Made by a program: the position numbers and the translations under genes. DNA of 64,000 bases from Ruminococcus flavefaciens (GTDB taxonomy: Bacteria; Bacillota; Clostridia; Oscillospirales; Ruminococcaceae): positions 1-64,000 of the forward strand of contig CACYSQ010000005.1 of NCBI GenBank assembly GCA_902777125.1. Reading direction: 5' to 3'. This document shows positions 51,371-58,019 of the stretch, in pieces. Numbering within the stretch: the first letter of the stretch is position 1; the number at the start of each line of letters is the position of its first letter. Below the pieces are notes generated by a model, which was not told where the DNA came from, searched no databases, and saw only the letters and a list, made by a program, of their open reading frames with translations.

Positions 51371-52552
51371 ATGTCAAATGAAATGCAGTTAAAATACGGT
51401 TGCAACCCCAATCAGAAGCCTTCAAGAGTTTATATGGCTGACGGCAGCGAGCTCCCTATCGAGGTGCTCTGCGGCAAGCCCGGCTATATCAACCTCCTCG
51501 ATGCTCTCAACGGCTGGCAGCTCGTCAAGGAGCTGAAGGCTGCGACAGGTATGTGTGCAGCGACCTCGTTCAAGCACGTTTCACCTGCTGGTGCAGCTAT
51601 CGGACGTCCCCTCAGCGACAACCTGAAGAAGATCTACTGGGTAGACGATCTCGGTGAGCTCTCACCTCTCGCAAGCGCCTACGCAAGGGCAAGAGGTGCT
51701 GACAGAATGTCCTCCTACGGCGACTTCATCGCTCTTTCTGACAAGGTGGACGTCTGCACTGCAAAGATGATACAGCGCGAGGTCTCGGACGGCGTTATCG
51801 CTCCCGATTACGATCCCGAAGCTCTTGAGATACTCAGGTCCAAGAGAAAGGGAACATACTGCATACTCAAAATGGACGAGAATTACAAGCCCGCACCTAT
51901 CGAGACAAAGCAGGTCTACGGCGTTTCCTTCGAGCAGGGACGCAATGAGCTCGATATCAACCGTGAGCTCCTCGCAAACATCGTTACCGAGAACAAGAAC
52001 ATTCCCGATGACAAGAAGGACGACCTCCTCATCTCGCTCATCACGCTGAAATATACACAGTCCAACTCCGTCTGCTATGTCAAGGACGGTCAGGCTATCG
52101 GTATCGGAGCAGGTCAGCAGTCGCGTATCCACTGCACACGCCTTGCCGGTCAGAAGGCTGACAACTGGTGGCTGAGACAGTCCCCGAAGGTAATGGGACT
52201 CCAGTTCGTTGACGATATCCGCCGTGCAGACCGTGACAATGCTATCGACGTTTACATCGGCGATGAGTACGAGGACGTTCTCCGCGAGGGCGAATGGCAG
52301 CGTATCTTCAAGGTAAAGCCGGAGGTTTTCACTGTTGAGGAAAAGAAGGCATGGCTCGCAAAGAATACCGGCGTTTGCCTCGGTTCGGACGCATTCTTCC
52401 CCTTCGGCGACAACATCGAGAGGGCAAAGAAGTCCGGCGTTGAGTACATTGCGGAGCCCGGCGGTTCTATCCGTGACGACAACGTTATCGAGACCTGCAA
52501 CAAGTACAACATCGCAATGGCATTCACAGGCATTCGTCTGTTCCACCATTAA
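51371..52552 (+). CDS. purH: AICAR transformylase, stand-alone (PurH-like, no cyclohydrolase domain)
   Basis: Transfers a formyl group to AICAR. The 393 residues correspond to the transformylase half of PurH. The catalytic Lys68-His69 pair is in CAATSFKHVSPAGAAIG. GIGAGQQSRIHCTRLAGQKA and the C-terminal SDAFFPFGDNIERAKKSGVE plus EPGGSIRDDNVIETC are diagnostic. The MGS-like IMP cyclohydrolase domain is absent; that activity is supplied by the gene at 49376. AAGGAGG precedes the ATG. Confidence 0.94.
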   Translation: MSNEMQLKYGCNPNQKPSRVYMADGSELPIEVLCGKPGYINLLDALNGWQLVKELKAATGMCAATSFKHVSPAGAAIGRPLSDNLKKIYWVDDLGELSPLASAYARARGADRMSSYGDFIALSDKVDVCTAKMIQREVSDGVIAPDYDPEALEILRSKRKGTYCILKMDENYKPAPIETKQVYGVSFEQGRNELDINRELLANIVTENKNIPDDKKDDLLISLITLKYTQSNSVCYVKDGQAIGIGAGQQSRIHCTRLAGQKADNWWLRQSPKVMGLQFVDDIRRADRDNAIDVYIGDEYEDVLREGEWQRIFKVKPEVFTVEEKKAWLAKNTGVCLGSDAFFPFGDNIERAKKSGVEYIAEPGGSIRDDNVIETCNKYNIAMAFTGIRLFHH

Positions 52553-52570
52553 GCAGCCGTTGATAAAACC

Positions 52571-52687
52571 GTAGGGGCGGATATTATCCGCCCGGAAACC
52601 GGGTGCTGTTATGAACGGGTAGGGAACGGCGCCCTCGCCGTTCCCTAAAGTATGAACTGAGGGACGCCGAGACCCGGCGTCCCCTGC
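52571..52687. repeat. Three interspersed palindromes before the lipoprotein genes
   Basis: GTAGGGGCGGATATTATCCG with CCCG (52571-52594), GTAGGGAACGGCGCCCTCGC with CGTTCCCTA (52619-52647), and GGGACGCCGAGACCCGGCGT with CCCCTGC (52661-52687). Confidence 0.8.
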
Positions 52688-52718
52688 AATATTTAAAGGA
52701 TATAGGGGTAAATATGAT

Positions 52719-53825
52719 ATGAAAAACAGGAAAATATTGTCGGCTCTTGCACTTCTCTGTGCCGTGAGCCTTTGCAGCTGCGGAGGCGGAAGCAGTGACA
52801 GCGAGTCCTCCGCTGCAAAAGATACTACAGCCGCCGTTACATCGGCTGCTATCTCGACCGCTGACACTACTGCGGACGAGGACACTACAGCTTCCGCTGA
52901 GGCCACTGCGGAAAAGACTACGGAGGCTGAGACTACCGGCAGTACCGTTGAAATGATCCAGTACAAGACCGGCGACAGGCAGTTCAGGTTTGAAGTTCCG
53001 GATAACCTGAAGCTCGACAAGACCCTCCATGAAGAGGACTGCGAATACTGCTTCACTGCCGACAGTATGTCTATCATCGGAGTATCGTCCTACGGCGATA
53101 TCCACTATACCGCAAAGGGCTTCATGCAGGAGATGCTCCCGGATTTCGAGAGCAAATTCACCGATGTCAGCCTTGAGGAGACCACGGTCAACGGTCATCC
53201 TGCCATGAAGATGACCGCCTCAAAGGAAGCGGAAGGCACGACTGTTGATACGGTATACTACATAGTTCAGTACGGCAACGGCGAGCTCTTCATGCTCATG
53301 TATTCAACAACTCCGATAAGCTCATACGACCCTGAGCCTGATGTGCAGAAGATATTTGCTTCCGTTGAGTACAGGGGCGATGAGCTTAAAACTGAGACCG
53401 AAAGGTTCAGCAACAAGGCATTCAAGTGTGCCGTTGACGAAAAGCTGTGGATCAAGAGCAGGGACGATTACAATGTCACTGTCAAGTACAACCTTGTTGA
53501 CAACATAGACGAATATACCTGCTCTGTGAAGATATCTGCTGAGAAGATCGACGATATCAATGAAAAAGCTGACAGCACTTACAATACATGGAAGTCCCAC
53601 AAGCTGACGAAGAACATCACCAAGGACAATGCTCAGATACTCGGCCATGATGCACAGCATATCCGCAGGACGATGACTGTTACCGAGGTAGATGCGGTAT
53701 CGGAATACTACATCTTCAAGGACGGCGATACGACTATAGCTGTTACGCTTGTATATGCAGAGAGCATGGAGGATAAATTCCTCAGCGACATAAAGCCTAT
53801 GCTCGATACCTTTGAACTGAGGTAA
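52719..53825 (+). CDS. Lipoprotein with Thr-rich linker, first of a pair
   Basis: A 368-residue lipoprotein: signal KILSALALLCAVSLCSC with lipid Cys near 20. A Ser/Thr/Ala-rich linker follows to about 75. Two PsbP/Mog1-like alpha-beta units are suggested by DRQFRFEVPDNLKLDKTLHE and a similar second part (RFSNKAFKCAVDEKLW). No enzyme motif is visible. The next gene begins one base after its stop. Function is unknown. Confidence 0.72.
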   Translation: MKNRKILSALALLCAVSLCSCGGGSSDSESSAAKDTTAAVTSAAISTADTTADEDTTASAEATAEKTTEAETTGSTVEMIQYKTGDRQFRFEVPDNLKLDKTLHEEDCEYCFTADSMSIIGVSSYGDIHYTAKGFMQEMLPDFESKFTDVSLEETTVNGHPAMKMTASKEAEGTTVDTVYYIVQYGNGELFMLMYSTTPISSYDPEPDVQKIFASVEYRGDELKTETERFSNKAFKCAVDEKLWIKSRDDYNVTVKYNLVDNIDEYTCSVKISAEKIDDINEKADSTYNTWKSHKLTKNITKDNAQILGHDAQHIRRTMTVTEVDAVSEYYIFKDGDTTIAVTLVYAESMEDKFLSDIKPMLDTFELR

Positions 53826-53826
53826 G

Positions 53827-55395
53827 ATGACAGCAATGAGATACAGACGTATTATTGCAGCGGCACTGTGCCTCACGCTGCTCTGCGGAACAGGCTGCTC
53901 GCTCGGAAAGAAGAAGGACAGCAGCAGTTCCGTTTCCGCGGAGATCGGATATTCATACAGCAGCAGCAAAAAGACCAAGTATGAGTTCAAGGACTTCACT
54001 TTTGAGCTGAACGATGATTTCACCGTCGAGGACAAAAACACTTACCCTCAGGACGGAACGCCCTACGGCTTCAAGTTTGCCGGAAAGGGCTTTACGTCCT
54101 TTGAGGTAAACGATTCGGCGCTCTCAAACTGTGACGCGTTCGTTTCTGCAAAGATGATGTATGATGACCTGAGCAATGACGACGATGAGAACAGAAAGGT
54201 CAGCGACCTCGAATGGGAAAAGCTCGACCTTCCCGGACTTGATGCCGCGTGGGTGCATCTTACCACTGAGCACGTCAAGGAGGGTATTACAGAGGGCGAG
54301 GCAGTCCTGTATATCAGCACCGAGGCTCATTACTTCAAGGTCTTTCTCTCATACGAGGACCCGGCTAAGAGGCCGGAGATAAAGGGACTCCTCATGGATA
54401 TTGCCAATTCTGTGAAGTATACCTCAGAAGACCGTCTCCCCACTGAGCCGCAGACCTTCGACTGTGATTATTTCACGCTCACATACCCTCCGGAATGGAG
54501 CGTTAAGGAGACCAACGGCAGCAAAAATGATCCCAACAGCATATCGCTGAGGATAGAATATGCCTACGCAAAGGATGAGGACCATTATCTGTTCCCGCGT
54601 CTGAGCATAGATGTTGATCCGCTGGACGAGGACAGCGATCCGGTGAAACGTGCGGACAAATCTGCGTCAGCAAAAAAGCAGTCGAAGTATGCTTACGATA
54701 TTGAACGCGGACAGGACGAGATACTCGGCTATAAGGCGGAAACAAGCAGCTACAAGATGGATGCATTTGGCTTGAAGGGCACATACCGGAACTACTTCTT
54801 CTCCGAGAATGGCTGCCTTTACGTCATAACCCTCCACGCCAGAACGGATATTGCTGATACCCACAATGCCGAGCTGGAGGAGCTTCTCAAGGGACTCACT
54901 ATCAAGAAGATGTCCGGGGAGGAGCTTGAAAAGCACAAACAGTCAATAGAGGCTGCAAAATATACGGAGCATACTATGGCAAGTGCCGGATTCACTCTTA
55001 ACAGCAAATTCAAAGCCGGCTCAACGAACGGTAAATATGATTCAAGATTCTCCAATTCCGACGAGGATATGTACCTTTATATTTGCCGGAAAGCAGACAC
55101 TGACTATAACGGTGCTTTCCAGGAATACTTTGAAAAAAAGTGCAGCCGGATAAGCTTTTCAAACGATCTTGACGGTGTTTACTCAAAGAAGGTCATACTC
55201 GGAGACAAAAATTTTGAGGACATTTTTTATACCGAGAAAGCTGAAAGCGGTGAAGAACCAAAGAAGCATTCGATATACCTGTTCGACCGCGGTGACGAGA
55301 TATGGGAATTTGACATGAGCTATAATGAAAAGGACGAGGAAAAGGCTGTCGGCTACCTCGAGGAAATGCTCTGGACGCTGAAATTCGATAATTAG
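53827..55395 (+). CDS. Lipoprotein, second of a pair
   Basis: A 522-residue lipoprotein: signal RYRRIIAAALCLTLLCGTGC with Cys near 23. Three repeated domains of about 150 residues resemble those of the previous gene (YEFKDFTFELNDDFTVEDKN; FDCDYFTLTYPPEWSVKETN; MASAGFTLNSKFKAG). ATG 53827 is four bases from GAGG; ATG 53836 is an alternative. Function is unknown, but shared domains with its neighbour point to a related envelope role. Confidence 0.72.
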   Translation: MTAMRYRRIIAAALCLTLLCGTGCSLGKKKDSSSSVSAEIGYSYSSSKKTKYEFKDFTFELNDDFTVEDKNTYPQDGTPYGFKFAGKGFTSFEVNDSALSNCDAFVSAKMMYDDLSNDDDENRKVSDLEWEKLDLPGLDAAWVHLTTEHVKEGITEGEAVLYISTEAHYFKVFLSYEDPAKRPEIKGLLMDIANSVKYTSEDRLPTEPQTFDCDYFTLTYPPEWSVKETNGSKNDPNSISLRIEYAYAKDEDHYLFPRLSIDVDPLDEDSDPVKRADKSASAKKQSKYAYDIERGQDEILGYKAETSSYKMDAFGLKGTYRNYFFSENGCLYVITLHARTDIADTHNAELEELLKGLTIKKMSGEELEKHKQSIEAAKYTEHTMASAGFTLNSKFKAGSTNGKYDSRFSNSDEDMYLYICRKADTDYNGAFQEYFEKKCSRISFSNDLDGVYSKKVILGDKNFEDIFYTEKAESGEEPKKHSIYLFDRGDEIWEFDMSYNEKDEEKAVGYLEEMLWTLKFDN

Positions 55396-55479
55396 AACAT
55401 AGTTCATAGCTGAGAAGTAAGAGCTGATAACTAAAAACTGATAAATAAAAGCAAACCACTGAAAGCAGGAGGAATACCA

Positions 55480-56775
55480 ATGAAAAATGTATTAGTAGTA
55501 GGCGGAGGCGGCAGAGAACACGCCATTATCATGAAGCTTGCCGAAAGCCCGAGAGTAGGGAAGATATACTGTACTCCCGGAAACGGCGGCATATCGAAGT
55601 ATGCTGAGTGCTTCAGTGTCGGTGCGACCGATGTTGACGGCGTTGTTAAGCTCGCAAAGGAGCTGAAGCCGGATATGGTAGTAGTAGCTCCGGACGACCC
55701 GCTCGTTCTCGGAATGGTCGATGCCTTGCAGGCGGAGGGCTTCATGACCTTCGGACCTAAGGCGAATGCCGCTATAATCGAGGGCTCGAAGGTCTTTTCC
55801 AAGGAGCTCATGAAGAAGTACAACATTCCGACAGCGTTCTATGAGGTCTTCACCGAGTCTGACAAGGCAATCGCTTATCTCAGGGAGCAGAACAGCTATC
55901 CGGCGGTAATCAAAGCGGACGGCCTTGCTCTCGGAAAGGGCGTTATCATCGCTCAGAACGAGGAGGAGGCTGTTACTGCTGTTCACGAGATGATAGACGA
56001 GCTGAAATTCGGAAAGAGCTCGGCGCGTATCGTTATCGAGGAATTCCTCACAGGTCCGGAGGTATCAGTTCTCAGCTTCACTGACGGAAAAGCTCTCGTT
56101 CCGATGATATCCTCAATGGATCACAAGAGAGCTCTCGACGGCGACAAGGGACTGAATACCGGCGGAATGGGAACTCTTTCCCCGAACCCCTACTATACCG
56201 ATGAGGTCGCAAAGGAGTGCATGGAGAAGATATTCATTCCCACTATGAACGCCATGAACGCCGAGGGACGCACCTTTGAGGGCTGTCTTTACTTCGGTCT
56301 GATGATAACTCCCAAGGGACCCAAGGTGATCGAGTACAACTGCCGTTTCGGAGATCCCGAGACACAGGTAGTCCTCCCCATGCTCGATGCTGATCTCTAC
56401 GATATCTTCGAGGCTATTTACAACCATGAGCTCGACAAGGTGGACATAAAGTGGCATACCGGAAGCTGTGCCTGCGTTGTAATGGCAAGCGGCGGCTACC
56501 CTGAGAGCTATCCCAAGGGCATCGAGATGAACGGCTTCGACGAAAAGGGACAGATCGAGGGCTGCTTCGTTTATCATGCCGGCACCAAGCTCAGTGAGGA
56601 CGGCAAATTCCTCACGAACGGCGGCAGAGTCATCGGTGTTACCGCAAAGGGCACTGATTTGCAGTCCGCACTCGATAAAGCTTACGCGGGCGTTGCCAAG
56701 ATAAGCTTCGAGGGAGCTCACTTCCGCAGGGATATCGGTCAGAGGGCACTCAAGGCTCTCGGTCAGGGTGAATGA
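55480..56775 (+). CDS. purD: Phosphoribosylamine-glycine ligase
   Basis: An ATP-grasp enzyme forming GAR. The 431 residues start MKNVLVVGGGGREHAIIMKL, with the ATP-grasp region KADGLALGKGVIIAQNEEEA, TGGMGTLSPNPYYTDEVAKE and EYNCRFGDPETQVVLPMLDA. GCAGGAGG precedes the ATG. It is the last purine gene in the window. Confidence 0.98.
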   Translation: MKNVLVVGGGGREHAIIMKLAESPRVGKIYCTPGNGGISKYAECFSVGATDVDGVVKLAKELKPDMVVVAPDDPLVLGMVDALQAEGFMTFGPKANAAIIEGSKVFSKELMKKYNIPTAFYEVFTESDKAIAYLREQNSYPAVIKADGLALGKGVIIAQNEEEAVTAVHEMIDELKFGKSSARIVIEEFLTGPEVSVLSFTDGKALVPMISSMDHKRALDGDKGLNTGGMGTLSPNPYYTDEVAKECMEKIFIPTMNAMNAEGRTFEGCLYFGLMITPKGPKVIEYNCRFGDPETQVVLPMLDADLYDIFEAIYNHELDKVDIKWHTGSCACVVMASGGYPESYPKGIEMNGFDEKGQIEGCFVYHAGTKLSEDGKFLTNGGRVIGVTAKGTDLQSALDKAYAGVAKISFEGAHFRRDIGQRALKALGQGE

Positions 56776-56776
56776 T

Positions 56777-57634
56777 ATGCACAAGAAGCTTTCGCTGGGA
56801 ATAAACTTAGCGCTTGCAGGAAATCTCCTGTTCATACTGTTCGGCATCATCTGCTACTGGTTCCAGAGCAGCTATGACCCGAAAAGCAGCTTTTCGGCAT
56901 TCCTCGAAAAGACAGCCTATACGACGCTTTTTGCAGGGTTCATAGCTCTTGCGGCAGCGGAGATCCTGCTCTGGCGGACAGTCAGAATGAGGCTCGCGGT
57001 GAAGCTGGCGTTCGCCTTCTATATCCTCATGGAGGCGTTCATGATGTACTGTGAGCTGCATTCCTTCGACGTAATGAGCTTCTACGACCCGTATTCGATG
57101 AAGCTCGCGATACTCCACGCGGTTCTTTCGGCGGCGGTATGCTTCGCGTTCGTGTACCTCGACCCCTACAAAACGCCCTATGAGGTCACTATAATAATAT
57201 GTATAGGACTGATACTCGGCGGAATGTTCGGAAATCTCATCGGCGTCAGGGTATATTTCAGCATATTCATGAACGCGGTCGCTTTCTCGGCACTTTTCTT
57301 TGCGATAAGGCATATGCTCAAGCGGGAGGTCATCGAGATCGACTGCTACGGCGACAAGGCGAGAGTAGCCGAGTATAAGAGCGTTTTCTTCGAGGAAGAG
57401 GTCGATGATGACGAGGAGGACGAGGCTGTACAGGCGGAGGAGCCTGCTGAGGTGAACGTGCCCGAAAAGGAGGAGGAGCCTGCCGCGAAGTCCGAGCCTG
57501 AAAAGGAGAAGAAGGCTCCGGCTGACAGCAGGGAGAAGATCTCCGGCGATGCCCGTGAAAGGAAGCCGGCACAGGGTAAGAACAGACCTGCCGGACAAAG
57601 AAATAACAGAAAAAACCATCACAAGAAAAAATAA
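56777..57634 (+). CDS. Polytopic membrane protein with charged C-terminal tail
   Basis: A 285-residue protein, start ATG 56777 directly after the purD stop. Five or six hydrophobic segments lie between residues 8 and 175 (LGINLALAGNLLFILFGIIC; TLFAGFIALAAAEILL; VTIIICIGLILGGMFGNLIG). The last 90 residues are cytoplasmic and extremely charged (Glu/Asp then Lys/Arg/Pro), ending RNNRKNHHKKK. No known family was recognised. Confidence 0.7.
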   Translation: MHKKLSLGINLALAGNLLFILFGIICYWFQSSYDPKSSFSAFLEKTAYTTLFAGFIALAAAEILLWRTVRMRLAVKLAFAFYILMEAFMMYCELHSFDVMSFYDPYSMKLAILHAVLSAAVCFAFVYLDPYKTPYEVTIIICIGLILGGMFGNLIGVRVYFSIFMNAVAFSALFFAIRHMLKREVIEIDCYGDKARVAEYKSVFFEEEVDDDEEDEAVQAEEPAEVNVPEKEEEPAAKSEPEKEKKAPADSREKISGDARERKPAQGKNRPAGQRNNRKNHHKKK

Positions 57635-57641
57635 TAACTGT

Positions 57642-57673
57642 AAATGGCCGGGAGAAATGCTCGCCGGTCATTT
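57642..57673 (+). terminator. Terminator-like hairpin after the membrane protein gene
   Basis: AAATGGCCGG pairs with CCGGTCATTT (one G-T), followed by GTTTTAC. It ends the transcript that includes purD. Confidence 0.65.
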
Positions 57674-57781
57674 GTTTTACACAACTGACCGTAATTTGCG
57701 GAGCTGACAAGACTTTAACTATTTTTGTCTAAACATAGTATGGGATTTATGACAAAAAAATCAATAACGATTTGTTGTTTT

Positions 57782-57816
57782 CTCCAAAAAATTTAAAAAC
57801 GGTATAATTTTTGGAG
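57782..57816. promoter_or_regulatory. Palindrome around a TATAAT box
   Basis: CTCCAAAAAATT (from 57782) and AATTTTTGGAG (57806-57816) are inverted repeats enclosing TATAAT at 57803-57808. This could be an operator or a second upstream promoter for the repeat-protein gene. Confidence 0.4.
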
Positions 57817-57834
57817 CTAATTTTTAATAAGGTG

Positions 57835-57863
57835 TTGATTTTTTATGAAGAATACGGTATAAT
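57835..57863 (+). promoter_or_regulatory. Predicted promoter of the repeat-rich zinc-finger protein gene
   Basis: TTGATT and TATAAT at 17-bp spacing. The predicted transcript has a 150-base leader. Confidence 0.75.
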
Positions 57864-57869
57864 ATATAT

Positions 57870-58019
57870 GTGTTTAGCTGTTCCTTGCAGACAGCTGCCG
57901 GAGGATATTGTCCTCGCCGCGCAGCATCTACCCTCTTGCAGGGAACTTTCTGGGAAATCGGCTATGTCTCTGCCGTAAAGAGACAGCCGCGGTGGATGGC
58001 TGCGGTAAGGGAGATCATT
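57870..58019 (+). promoter_or_regulatory. Structured 5' leader, candidate cis-regulatory RNA
   Basis: Five consecutive hairpins can be drawn: AGCTGT/ACAGCT (57876-57896), GAGGA/TCCTC (57901-57915), CCCT/AGGG (57931-57943), GTCTCT/AGAGAC (57966-57984) and GCCGC/GCGGT (57986-58006). The last ends just before the GGGAG Shine-Dalgarno site. GTTCC at 57880 can alternatively pair with GGAAC at 57942. It was not matched to a known riboswitch class. Confidence 0.5.

Noticed and set aside
57870-58019. 50-codon N-terminal extension of the repeat-rich protein
   Set aside because: The stretch begins at the predicted transcription start and forms hairpins. The ATG at 58020 has a well-spaced GGGAG.
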